Shown here piece after piece: positions 8,389-16,837 of a stretch of DNA of 64,000 nt. This stretch comes from Phycisphaeraceae bacterium (GTDB lineage Bacteria > Planctomycetota > Phycisphaerae > Phycisphaerales > SM1A02). The position numbers and the translations under genes are program-made. The stretch spans positions 124,001 through 188,000 of the forward strand of contig JAHBWZ010000004.1 of assembly GCA_019636755.1 (NCBI GenBank), written 5' to 3'. Under the pieces are notes generated by a model, which was not told where the DNA came from, did not search any database, and worked only from the letters and a program-made list of their open reading frames with translations. Within the stretch, counting starts at the first letter, position 1. Every line of letters starts with the position of its first letter.

Positions 8389-10214
8389 GGGAGCCTTCCT
8401 CTGCGGCATACCAGCCACACGAACGGACAAGCGGCCGCGGCGGCCGTGGTGAACGGAAGCCGGAGACGAAACACACCCCGGGGCGTCGGTCCAGTGGCAT
8501 CCGGTGACGTCACCTCGATGGCTGATCCGGACCAGGTTTCGGCGAGTTCCGAAACAGGAATCGCCATCAGGATGGCCGGATAGTCCAGGAGCAGAATCTC
8601 TCGCTCCGGTGTCATGCCGAGCGCGAGGGCGACATGCCCGTCTTCCGTTTCGGACGGCGGAAAAAGCAGCAGTCTCGCGCCCTCATGGGCGCCCGTCCGC
8701 AACCATGATTCCCGGTTCTCTTCAGGCACGCTGACCACGCGGACGTGACCATACGTCGCCAGATGATTGAGGAGATGGTCTGTCCTGACAGTTCGACCGG
8801 GTGCCCAACCAAGCGAAGTTGCGATCTCGCTCAGCGTCACATCCGGGGCTCCCAGCACGTGGGCGGCGCCGAACGCCGCCACGACGGCACAGACGCGCGC
8901 CGCGGCCGCGCCCTCCTCCAGATGGCGCTCTGCGATTCCATCCGATCCTGCCTCGGCCGAGGGCGCCGATTGAGACAGGAGCACCCAGACAGACACCACC
9001 AACGGGAGAAACGGCAACGCAGTGGTCTCGAGCGGAACGCCCCCAGCGACGCCGGCCCTGCGCGTCGCTCCGCTGCCTCTCCGCGCGGCACGCACGCCGA
9101 ACAGAACCATCGCCAGTGCGATCAGGAACGCGATGGACGCGTCGGCGTAGAACAGCCCTGTGTGCATCGAACGCCGGGCTGTCCTCTCATCAGGAACTCG
9201 CCTGCCTGCCTGCTCGATGCCGATGCGAAGCGCTGCCTCAACCGATGCATGCGAGATTCGAAGGGCCTGTTCCGGGCCAGCCTGGTCTCCGCGGGCCGGT
9301 CCTCGCCGCTCGATCGTTGCCAGGTCCCGGACTGAGGTCACCTCGTGCGGCAGGTAGATACCCGGCGCCACCTCAACATGGTCGTGGTAGACCGTCACGG
9401 AGGGCACGATCGTTCCGACGAACGCGCCGTTCTCAAACCGCCGGCGCACCCGTTCCACTCTCAGTACCGCGAAACTGAGGCTCGGCGCCAGAAAGTACCG
9501 ATCGCCGTCACCTTCTGCGCCTGTGACGATGATGCAGCGCACTCCATCGACAGTCACCGCCTCGGGAAGCACCACGACCGCCCGCGACTCAGCCATCCAC
9601 GCCAGGTGCACAGCGAGGTCTGCGACAGGACGACTCACTCCCTCCGGGCCTTCCGAGTCCAGGATCCATCGCGGAACATCGCACACCATGGCCAGCGATG
9701 GAAGGTGCATCGGGCCGTAGCGCGTCCGGACCAGATGCTGCGCGAGAAGGGGGGCGCGGATGGTCCCCCCCGAGGGTCCCGAGATCGGACCACCCATCCA
9801 GAGCAGTTCGGCTCTCGCCTGCGGCGGTGTACGCTGCACAGGCGTTCCCTTCATGGCATGCCAGCTTCGATGGTCCACGATCGCGTGACCGGCCCACATC
9901 GCCTGCGCATTCGCGCGGAGCATTCGGACAACGTGTTCGGGCTCGACCAGTGGTGGCCCCTGCGTCGCCAGCCACTGCTGCCGTGCATGCAGGATCGCAA
10001 CGCGGCTCAGTCGTCGTTCGACCGCTTCCCGCTCGAACTCGTCCTCGACGGACGGGATGCGCACCAGTTCCGCCGCTGCGCGCTCGAACGTCCACGCAAC
10101 TGCGGGATCGTCTCCATCCAGGATGGCCGGGCCATCTGCGGGGGACGCCATCGGCACCGGCATGAACAGGCCAGCAAGAACCGCCAGTCGAATTGTCGCA
10201 CGCCGGCAGTGCAT
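8385..10214 (-). CDS. Exported membrane protein with C-terminal C39-peptidase-like domain
   Basis: The 609-residue protein has a signal peptide (about 1-24). A soluble region follows with a beta-rich stretch (about 215-300: YFLAPSLSFAVLRVERV, then GIYLPHEV) that may adopt a LolA-like fold. Two membrane helices lie near 360-377 and 398-415. Residues about 435-560 look like a C39 peptidase, with Cys442 (ARVCAVV), His527 (DGHVALAL) and Asp544 (LLLDYP) in the order of a catalytic triad. A last helix lies near 587-604. Classical C39 domains of peptide exporters are cytoplasmic and cut after a double-glycine leader; here the topology suggests a periplasmic domain. It starts 38 bases after the Cys-rich peptide gene, which is the obvious candidate substrate. 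Confidence 0.7.
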   Translation of the reverse strand: MHCRRATIRLAVLAGLFMPVPMASPADGPAILDGDDPAVAWTFERAAAELVRIPSVEDEFEREAVERRLSRVAILHARQQWLATQGPPLVEPEHVVRMLRANAQAMWAGHAIVDHRSWHAMKGTPVQRTPPQARAELLWMGGPISGPSGGTIRAPLLAQHLVRTRYGPMHLPSLAMVCDVPRWILDSEGPEGVSRPVADLAVHLAWMAESRAVVVLPEAVTVDGVRCIIVTGAEGDGDRYFLAPSLSFAVLRVERVRRRFENGAFVGTIVPSVTVYHDHVEVAPGIYLPHEVTSVRDLATIERRGPARGDQAGPEQALRISHASVEAALRIGIEQAGRRVPDERTARRSMHTGLFYADASIAFLIALAMVLFGVRAARRGSGATRRAGVAGGVPLETTALPFLPLVVSVWVLLSQSAPSAEAGSDGIAERHLEEGAAAARVCAVVAAFGAAHVLGAPDVTLSEIATSLGWAPGRTVRTDHLLNHLATYGHVRVVSVPEENRESWLRTGAHEGARLLLFPPSETEDGHVALALGMTPEREILLLDYPAILMAIPVSELAETWSGSAIEVTSPDATGPTPRGVFRLRLPFTTAAAAACPFVWLVCRRGRLP

Positions 10215-10252
10215 GACTTCGCCTTTCTCATGCGCCTCTCTTGCGCCCGGCG

Positions 10253-10558
10253 TCATGCATCGGGGCATGGCGGATCTTCTCCGGTCGGTGGCTTCTCCTG
10301 ATGCACGACACCATTGCACGGAGCCACCGAGTACCACCAGTCATTCAGACATCTGCCGCTGGCCCAATAGCAGTCCCCATACTGACGGTACCCGCATCCG
10401 TTCGGGACCACATCCAGTCGGATTCTTTGAATCGCTTGCGAGAGTGCTTGCACGCTCCACTGGTCCAACTGGCCCACCGCGACAGGGACGCCCTGGATGA
10501 CCGCGACCATCGTGACCGCCAGTGCCGCCGCGCCGCAAATACGCCGTCCCGTCCGCAT
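10253..10558 (-). CDS. Small secreted Cys-rich peptide precursor
   Basis: The 101-residue product has a signal peptide (about 1-28, ending PVAVGQ) and a mature part of about 72 residues with five Cys (55, 63, 70, 81, 98) and many aromatics (GCGYRQYGDCYWASG, then CLNDWWYSVAPC). The ATG at 10558 is chosen because AGGAG lies 8 bases upstream and the preceding codons look non-coding. No known bacteriocin family is obvious. Its small size, export signal, paired Cys and a C39-like peptidase gene 38 bases downstream make a processed secreted peptide (bacteriocin, toxin or signal) a reasonable inference. A run of 15 G lies 86-100 bases upstream of the start. Confidence 0.6.
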   Translation of the reverse strand: MRTGRRICGAAALAVTMVAVIQGVPVAVGQLDQWSVQALSQAIQRIRLDVVPNGCGYRQYGDCYWASGRCLNDWWYSVAPCNGVVHQEKPPTGEDPPCPDA

Positions 10559-10643
10559 GATGTACACTCCTACGCCGCCAGGCCCCCGCCGCATACCCCA
10601 TGCCAGCGTACGTCCAGCGGGCGACTCGACGGGCACCATACTT

Positions 10644-10658
10644 CCCCCCCCCCCCCCC
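10644..10658 (-). repeat. Homopolymer of 15 G upstream of the Cys-rich peptide gene
   Basis: The plus strand shows 15 consecutive C, so the coding strand of the peptide operon carries 15 G, in the only space between der and the peptide gene. Runs this long slip during replication. In other bacteria such tracts near promoters change spacing and switch expression. It may also mark a place where the assembly is unreliable. Confidence 0.85.
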
Positions 10659-10777
10659 ATGTCAACCCAGGACATGAACGCCACGCCGCCGCGCCCTGCA
10701 TGGTGCCGGGGCGGCGCGGTCACACGTGCCGGTCGCGCGTGTCGTCCGGCTCGCCGCCCTCGCATGTGCCGCCCGCT

Positions 10778-12424
10778 TCATGACCTCGTGTCGACGTCAT
10801 CGATGTCGTCCACGTCATCGACGTCGTCGAAGGCCTCGACTTCCTCATGGAGATCATCGTCCTCGTCGAAGTCGAAGTCGACCTCGTCATCATCCCAGTC
10901 GTCGCCTTCGGACAGGTCCGCATCGCCGCCCAGGTCGACCGCCTCCGGTCGGAGGCGCGCGGCGAGAGCGTCGTCATCGACCTGCATCACGTCGCCGGCA
11001 CGCCGCCGCCCGCGCGCCTTGACCGCCTCGATCGGATCACGCTCCCGCAGCGTGAAAAGCAGCCGGATCGGCACTTCGCTGAAGGGCAGTTCCTCGCGCA
11101 GCCGGTTGATGAGGTACCGCTCGTACTGGCTGTCGAAGAGCGACGGATTGTTCACCTTGATCACGATGGTCGGCGGCTGTACCGTGACCTGGCTCGCGAA
11201 GTAGAGCTTCGCCTGCCTGCCGAGCTTCGAGGAGGGCCCGCGCTCCTTCATGATCCGCTCGACCGCGCGATTGATGCCCGCCGTCGGCTCGCGGTGACAC
11301 GCCTGCTGGTGCAGGTTGATCGCCATCGCGATCAGGTCGCGGACGCCCTCCCCCGTCCGCGCGCAGATGAACGCGATCGGAGCGAAGTCCAGTCCGGGCA
11401 GTTCCTTCGTGATGTACTCCTCGAATGCATCGGGACCCACGTCGTCCCGCGGGATGAGATCGAGCTTGTTGACGACGATGATGACCGGCTTGTACTGCCG
11501 TTCCATCTCCATCGCCAGTCTCTTGTCGACCTGCGAGATCGTCTCCGCGGCATCGAGCATCAGCAGCACCACGTCCGCGCGCCGGATCGCGCCCAGCATG
11601 CGCTGCGCAGCGTAGTACTCGATGTCGTCCGCGAAACTCTTCCGCTTGCGGAGACCGGCGGTGTCGATGGCGAGCAGCCGATGCCCCTCGATCTCGATGC
11701 GGACGTCGACCGCGTCGCGCGTGGTACCCGCGATCTCGGAGACGATCACCCTGGGCGCGCCGGCCAGCGTGTTGATCAGCGTGCTCTTGCCCGCGTTGCG
11801 ACGCCCGATGATCGCGAGCCTGATCTCCGCGTCCGCCTCGGGCGCACCCGCCACGTCACCTGCCAGCGCCCACAGCTGGTCCTGGAGTCCGCGAAGTCCA
11901 TGTCCGGTCTCCGCGGATACCAGCAGCGGCTCGCCCAGCCCGAGCCCCGCCGTCTCAAGCCCGTGCGACTCCCAGGAGGGTCCGTCCACCTTGTTCGCCA
12001 CGACGACGATCTTCGCCGCGTTCCCTTCCTCGCGCAGCAGGCGCGCCACCGTGCGATCGAGCGCCGTCAGTCCCGACTGCGCATCCACGACGAACAGCAC
12101 CAGGTCCGCCTCCGCGCGGGCGGCGGCGATCTGCGCCTCGATGTCGGGTGTCAGCGTCGCCAGGTCCGCGCCGACATCGTCGTACCGCTTCCCTTCCGCG
12201 ACGTACACGCCGTAGCCGCCGGTGTCGACGAGCTCGACCAGGCGCGCGGGTGTCCCCCTGGGCGTATCGATCGGGGCATAGACCTCCAGCAGCGCGGTGA
12301 CGCGATCGCGCGTAACGCCCGGCGTCGGATCCACGATGGAGACACGGCGACCGACCAGGCGGTTGAGCAGACTGGACTTGCCCACATTCGGGCGTCCGAC
12401 GATGGCGACTCTTGGCAGCGGCAC
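10778..12424 (-). CDS. der: Ribosome biogenesis GTPase Der (EngA)
   Basis: Der is a double GTPase needed for maturation of the 50S ribosomal subunit. Two G domains are visible: GRPNVGKSS with DTGG and NKVD, then GRRNAGKST with DTAGLRKRKS and NKLD. A KH-like domain follows (PPTIVIKVNNPSLF). The best start is the GTG at 12424, directly before PLPRVAIVGRPN; no in-frame ATG lies nearby. The 548-residue product is about 60-100 residues longer than usual. The excess is mostly a very acidic C-terminal tail of about 45 residues of Asp and Glu, encoded by low-complexity GAC/GAT repeats. Confidence 0.95.
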   Translation of the reverse strand: MPLPRVAIVGRPNVGKSSLLNRLVGRRVSIVDPTPGVTRDRVTALLEVYAPIDTPRGTPARLVELVDTGGYGVYVAEGKRYDDVGADLATLTPDIEAQIAAARAEADLVLFVVDAQSGLTALDRTVARLLREEGNAAKIVVVANKVDGPSWESHGLETAGLGLGEPLLVSAETGHGLRGLQDQLWALAGDVAGAPEADAEIRLAIIGRRNAGKSTLINTLAGAPRVIVSEIAGTTRDAVDVRIEIEGHRLLAIDTAGLRKRKSFADDIEYYAAQRMLGAIRRADVVLLMLDAAETISQVDKRLAMEMERQYKPVIIVVNKLDLIPRDDVGPDAFEEYITKELPGLDFAPIAFICARTGEGVRDLIAMAINLHQQACHREPTAGINRAVERIMKERGPSSKLGRQAKLYFASQVTVQPPTIVIKVNNPSLFDSQYERYLINRLREELPFSEVPIRLLFTLRERDPIEAVKARGRRRAGDVMQVDDDALAARLRPEAVDLGGDADLSEGDDWDDDEVDFDFDEDDDLHEEVEAFDDVDDVDDIDDVDTRS

Positions 12425-12675
12425 GGGCCGCCATCGTAGCACGCGCTCCGCGCCGCCCTCCGGAACCCGGTGCGCGGCGCGGCCCGGCGTGCCGCGCACT
12501 CCGTGCCATGCACGCCACCACCTGCCGTCCGGACCGGCACCTCCGAGCGGTCCGGAACCGCACCGCCTCCGGGCTGAGCGCCCGGGAGCGGTGCAGCGAC
12601 CGGCCCATCCGCACGAACGCGACCCGGCACCAGCGGCACGCGTCGCGCGCGATCCCGGTCGCGCTCGCGCGCCGG
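12425..12675. other. Gap upstream of der
   Basis: About 250 bases separate der from the lamin-tail pseudogene. I see no gene or clear hairpin; it presumably holds the der promoter. Confidence 0.4.
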
Positions 12676-13292
12676 TCAGGACCAGTTCGAGCGCAGGACC
12701 AGCAGGCCGCCGAGTCTGACGGTGCCGCCACCGTCGATGTCCGCCGGGCACCGGGTGGACTCCGGGCACGGGCCCCAGCCCGCGAGCAGGATCAGCAGGT
12801 CCTGCAGATACACCGATCCGTCGCGATTGAGATCGCCGTCGACCGTCGGCTGCGTGAAACAGACGCCGGGGTTGCCGATGTCGCCCTGCGCAGAGACGTA
12901 GGCGTCAAGCACGCCACCGACCGCCGCGAAAGTGTGCGCGTACGGGTTGTTCAGCCCGATGTCTTCGGGGCTGATCCAGCCGCTGACGCCCTGTGTCCGG
13001 ATCGATCCCGGGAATTCCTGGTCGCCGCAGGTCAGCCGGTCGACGAGTTCGCCCGCGTGGTCCCGGATGTGGCGTTCGTCCTTGCGCCCGATGCTGATCG
13101 CCGTGGTCGCGCCAAGGTCTCCGATGATCTTCACGCCCGCGCCGAGTTGTCGTACCTCCAGTCGGTCATGTCGACCGGAGCGTCGGACACGCTGGTGGAC
13201 TCCACGAACTCGCCGCCGGGCCCGGTGTAGATGTACTCGGTGATCCTGATCTGTCCGGCCAGGGCGAACGAGACGGTCGTGGCGCTCCCGGG
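12676..13292 (-). pseudogene. Lamin-tail-domain protein with dockerin-like end, broken
   Basis: The first part (SFALAGQIRITEYIYTG, then GEFVESTSVSDAPVDMTDW) is the start of a lamin-tail domain as found in planctomycete secreted proteins. It stops at 13131. The sequence goes on in another frame with VKIIGDLGATTAISIGRKDE and GDQEFPGSIRTQGVSGW, the second half of that domain. About 30-40 residues usually found between these parts are missing, so there was a deletion as well as a frameshift. The end carries two dockerin-like blocks (DGDLNRDGSVYLQDLLILL; CPADIDGGGTV), the second with degenerate calcium positions. There is no clean start or signal peptide. This looks like a decaying copy of a larger family. 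Confidence 0.75.
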
Positions 13293-13483
13293 CCCGGGCG
13301 ACCGTCGCAGGCCGGATCGGCGGAACGTCAGACACCCGCCGCGTCTGCCGTTTCCCCCGGGGAACGTCCCTGCACCGCTGGTCTGGCCATCGTGCGGACG
13401 GCATCCGGTACACTTCGCGGCCCGCCCCCCCACGGGGCCGTTTCGCGCCCCGCCCGCCCCGCGCTGAGAGGATCCGCATCCAT

Positions 13484-13621
13484 ATGGCCAAGGCCCAGAA
13501 GATGGAAACCGTCTACAAGATCGTCCGCAAGCCGACGCGGAAGCGCCGCGGCAAGCAGCGGAAGTGGACCCGCCGCCGCGTCCGGGTCAGCCGGCCGGTG
13601 ACGACTCCGGCTCAATCGTGA
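13484..13621 (+). CDS. Possible 45-residue basic protein
   Basis: An ATG at 13484 opens a 45-residue frame (MAKAQKMETVYKIVRKPTRK and onwards) with about 18 Lys/Arg and no long hydrophobic part. A GAGAGGA sequence lies about 11 bases upstream. Its last 35 bases overlap the 3' end of clpS on the other strand. Small basic proteins of this kind bind RNA or ribosomes in many bacteria, but I do not recognise a family. Codon choice ends mostly in G or C, as expected for a real gene here. Confidence 0.45.
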   Translation: MAKAQKMETVYKIVRKPTRKRRGKQRKWTRRRVRVSRPVTTPAQS

Positions 13622-13961
13622 CGACGAGTTTCCGGCTGCGGAACCGTTCTTCCAGGAGTTCCGCGTGCTCGCGATGCGTCACCGTGATCAGGGAGACGCC
13701 GTGGCGATGCGCCTCCATCATGCACACCTCCGCCTGAAGGCGGTTGTGGCTCGCGATCATCTGCAATGACGCGACGACGTGGTCCATGTCGTTCGCGTCG
13801 TCGTTGTGCAGCAGCACGCGCCACGGCGGCATCCGCCTGACGCGCGGCGGACTTCGATCGGGCGTCGGAGTCGCCTTCGGCGGCGCCGGCTCCACGGCCG
13901 TCGTGCCACCACCGGAGGCGGACATGGGGTTCATCCCGGAGCGTGCAGTCTCGGCGTCCAT
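13587..13961 (-). CDS. clpS: ATP-dependent Clp protease adaptor ClpS
   Basis: ClpS delivers N-end-rule substrates to ClpAP or ClpCP. The core PPWRVLLHNDDANDMDHVV, followed by a helix with LQMI, is the family signature, including the Asn-Asp-Asp that contacts the N-degron. ITVTHREHAELLEERFR and a closing VTIEPE strand complete the fold. The 124-residue product has a longer Pro/Ala-rich N-terminal arm than usual. The start at 13961 is uncertain; ATGs at 13934 and 13925 are alternatives. No clp ATPase gene is nearby. Confidence 0.92.
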   Translation of the reverse strand: MDAETARSGMNPMSASGGGTTAVEPAPPKATPTPDRSPPRVRRMPPWRVLLHNDDANDMDHVVASLQMIASHNRLQAEVCMMEAHRHGVSLITVTHREHAELLEERFRSRKLVVTIEPESSPAG

Positions 13962-14200
13962 CGTCCTGGTTCCCACTCCGCGCCCCACGCGTGTCGATCC
14001 GGCGAGGGACGGCGACCCGCGATCCTGCCGCAGGCGACCGGCGCGGTCCGGACGCCTGACCGTGTGCGTCTCAACCCACGCCGGAGACCGGGAGGATACC
14101 GCGCGGTGACAGATCTGTGACCATCGGCCGGGCATCAGCGGCGTTCAAATGGTGACCAGCCGGCCGCCGCCGGCGACCGCCACGCACGGAGAGCCACACC

Positions 14201-15469
14201 ATGCCGTCACGTCCACTTCGCGTCCTGCACGCCCTGGCCATCGTCATCCTGCCGCTCCTGCCCCTGACCCTCGCGTGGTCGGGCACGTCCCCGCCGCCGC
14301 CCGCCCGGTCGACCGACGGCCCGGTGGCGCCGCACGCGGAAGCCGCCCCCGAGGCGGGTCTCCCCGAGACGCCGTCAGCGCCGCCGACCATCGACGTCGT
14401 GTTCGTGCTGGACACCACCGGCAGCATGAGCGGACTCATCGAGGGCGCGAAGCAGAAGATCTGGTCGATCGCCAATCACATCGCGACCGCGCACCCGTCT
14501 CCCCTGCTCCGGATCGGACTGGTCGCGTACCGCGACCGCGGCGATGCGTACATCACCCGGCATACACCGCTGACCGATGACCTGGATGCGGTCTACACCG
14601 ACCTCATGACCTACCAGGCGACCGGCGGCGGCGACACGCCGGAATCCGTCAACCAGGCCCTGCACGAGGCGGTGACCGCCTTCGACTGGACCGGCACGCC
14701 GGACTCCGTGCGACTGATCTACCTGGTCGGCGATGCACCGCCGCACATGGACTATGAGGACGATGTCCCCTACCACGAGAGTTGCCGACTGGCGCAGTCA
14801 CGGGGCGTCATCATCAACACGATCCAGTGCGGCTCGATCCCGGGCACGAAGGACATCTGGATGGAGATCGCGCAGGCCGGCGCCGGCGCCTTCGCCGCGG
14901 TGCCGCAGGACGGCGGGATGCAGGCGATCCCGACACCGCACGACGCGGAACTGGCGACGCTGGACGGTGAACTGGCTTCACTGCTTATCGACTATGGTGA
15001 CCTGCCGGTCCTGGAAGCACAGCAGGCCAAGCGCTCCCAGGGCCTCGCGATCCGCGAGCGTGCGGCGCCGGAAGCGGTCGCTGATCGTGCCTGCTACAAC
15101 GTCACCACGGCCGGCGAAGGCAACCTCTACGGCATGAAGGAACTCGTCTCCGACGTCACCACCGGTCGCGTCAGGCTCGAGGACGTCCCGCAGGCCCACC
15201 TGCCGGAGCATCTTCGCGGCCGACCGATCGTCGAGGTCCGCGGCGTCATCGAGGCCAACAACGCACGCCGGACGGAGATCCGCGAACGCGTGACCGTGCT
15301 CGCCGCGCAGCGCGCCGCGTTCCAGGCGGCGGCGATCCGCCGATCACCGGCCGACAGCTTCGATCGACAGGTGCTCGAGTCGCTCCGGACCCAGGTCGCC
15401 GCGATCGGACTCCGGCTGAGCGATCCCGGTGCGCCGGCGCCGGTGGCGCCTTCGTCCGAGGGGCCGTGA
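14201..15469 (+). CDS. Exported von Willebrand factor A domain protein
   Basis: The 422-residue product has an N-terminal hydrophobic signal or anchor (about 8-27), a Pro/Ala linker, and a VWA domain with the metal-binding MIDAS motif DTTGSMS at 71-77. GGGDTPESVNQAL and LVGDAPPHMDY provide the further expected MIDAS elements. The final 170 residues are mostly helical and charged. Such proteins bind partner proteins through a metal; the partner is unknown. It is divergent from clpS, with about 240 bases between the starts. Confidence 0.82.
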   Translation: MPSRPLRVLHALAIVILPLLPLTLAWSGTSPPPPARSTDGPVAPHAEAAPEAGLPETPSAPPTIDVVFVLDTTGSMSGLIEGAKQKIWSIANHIATAHPSPLLRIGLVAYRDRGDAYITRHTPLTDDLDAVYTDLMTYQATGGGDTPESVNQALHEAVTAFDWTGTPDSVRLIYLVGDAPPHMDYEDDVPYHESCRLAQSRGVIINTIQCGSIPGTKDIWMEIAQAGAGAFAAVPQDGGMQAIPTPHDAELATLDGELASLLIDYGDLPVLEAQQAKRSQGLAIRERAAPEAVADRACYNVTTAGEGNLYGMKELVSDVTTGRVRLEDVPQAHLPEHLRGRPIVEVRGVIEANNARRTEIRERVTVLAAQRAAFQAAAIRRSPADSFDRQVLESLRTQVAAIGLRLSDPGAPAPVAPSSEGP

Positions 15470-15551
15470 GCGCGAGCCCGGGACCGAGCGGAGCGCCCGC
15501 CGGACACGCCCGCCGACGGCGCCCGGAACGTCGATCGCACGGGACGGCGCG

Positions 15552-16586
15552 TCAGGCGTCGGCCCAGCGCACGACGATCTTCCCGAACTGCGCACCGGTT
15601 TCCATCCGCGCGTAGGCGCCCTGCGCCTCCGCCGGCGTCGCGACATGATCGATGACCGGTCGCAGCGCCCCTGTCCGGAAGAGGCTGGTCACCTGCCGGA
15701 ACTCGTCCATGTCTCCCATCGTGGAGCCGATGATCGAGAGTTGATTCCAGAAGATCCGGGCGAGATCGGTCGTGGCGTCAGGTCCGCTCGTACAGCCGCA
15801 CGTCACGCACGTGCCGCCGCGGGCAAGTGCACGGATGACGGATGCATGGATCGCCTTCCCCACCGAGTCCGCGCAGAGATCGACGCCGCGCCTGCCCGTC
15901 ATCGCGCGGACCTCGCGCGACCAGTCGGTGCCCTGGTCGAGGATTCCGTCGTCGGCGCCGAGCGCCCGCGCCCGCTCAAGTTTCCCGCCGGATCGGCTGG
16001 TGACGATCACCCGGCAGCCCATGTACTTCGCGATGGCAAGACACGCGAGCGCGACGCCTCCGCCGATACCGGTCACCAGGACGATCATGCCAGGTCGAAG
16101 TCCCGCCCGCGTGACGAGCATGCGCCACGCCGTCAGAAAGGACAGTCCGAACGCGGCCGCCTCCACCGGATCCGCATCGCCCACGTCAAGCAGGTTCGCC
16201 ACCGGCGCGCGAAAACGCTCGGCCATGGTGCCGTGCATGTGCTCACCGATCATCAGGATGTCCGGCGGCACCGGTGAGATCCCCGGTCGGATCGGGTCCG
16301 GCTGCGGCAGCCGTGCGTTCAGGATGACGCGTCGACCGATCCATGCAGGATCAACGCCCTCTCCCACCGCCTCGACGACACCGCATCCATCCGAACCACC
16401 GATGTGCGGAAAGGACGTTTCGACGCCCGGCAATCCGCGCCCCACCCAGAGATCAAGATGGTTGAGTGCCGAGGCGAGTGTGCGGACGATCGCCTCGCCC
16501 GCGCCGGCGACGGGCGCTTCCATCTCGCGGACCAGCACGTTCGGCGCCACCGGCGCTCCCTGCTTCGTGATCACCACGGCCTTCAT
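15552..16586 (-). CDS. Zinc-type alcohol dehydrogenase / quinone oxidoreductase family protein
   Basis: The 345-residue product begins MKAVVITKQGAP and belongs to the medium-chain dehydrogenase/reductase family. HIGGSDGCGVVEAVGEGVD is the GroES-like substrate-domain signature. VTGIGGGVALACLAIAK is the NAD(P) Rossmann motif, followed by VIVTSRSGGKLERARALGAD. The four-Cys structural zinc loop is absent, so a quinone-reductase-like or crotonyl-CoA-reductase-like member is as likely as a true alcohol dehydrogenase. ATG 16586 is clear from family alignment. It is a single gene. Confidence 0.85.
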   Translation of the reverse strand: MKAVVITKQGAPVAPNVLVREMEAPVAGAGEAIVRTLASALNHLDLWVGRGLPGVETSFPHIGGSDGCGVVEAVGEGVDPAWIGRRVILNARLPQPDPIRPGISPVPPDILMIGEHMHGTMAERFRAPVANLLDVGDADPVEAAAFGLSFLTAWRMLVTRAGLRPGMIVLVTGIGGGVALACLAIAKYMGCRVIVTSRSGGKLERARALGADDGILDQGTDWSREVRAMTGRRGVDLCADSVGKAIHASVIRALARGGTCVTCGCTSGPDATTDLARIFWNQLSIIGSTMGDMDEFRQVTSLFRTGALRPVIDHVATPAEAQGAYARMETGAQFGKIVVRWADA

Positions 16587-16837
16587 GGGGCGGCATGGTA
16601 TCGCCGCGCGATCGATGCACCCCCCGGGTGGGACACGCGCCATCGACCATCGTCCGCACCGGCGCGATCCCGCGCCTGACGGGGCGCGATCGGCCGCAGG
16701 CACTACGCACCGCACATCGGGGCGCGGTAGCATCGCATCCGCGTCGACGGCCGCTTCCCACCTGCCCCGGGATCCGCGGGATCGCCCGCCACCGGCTGGA
16801 GTAAGCCCGACCCGACCGGCGCACTCGAGACTCTGTC

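Noticed and set aside
10720-11022. Frames antisense to the acidic end of der, rich in Ser/Thr/Arg
   Set aside because: They are mirror products of the GAC/GAT repeats that encode the Asp/Glu tail.
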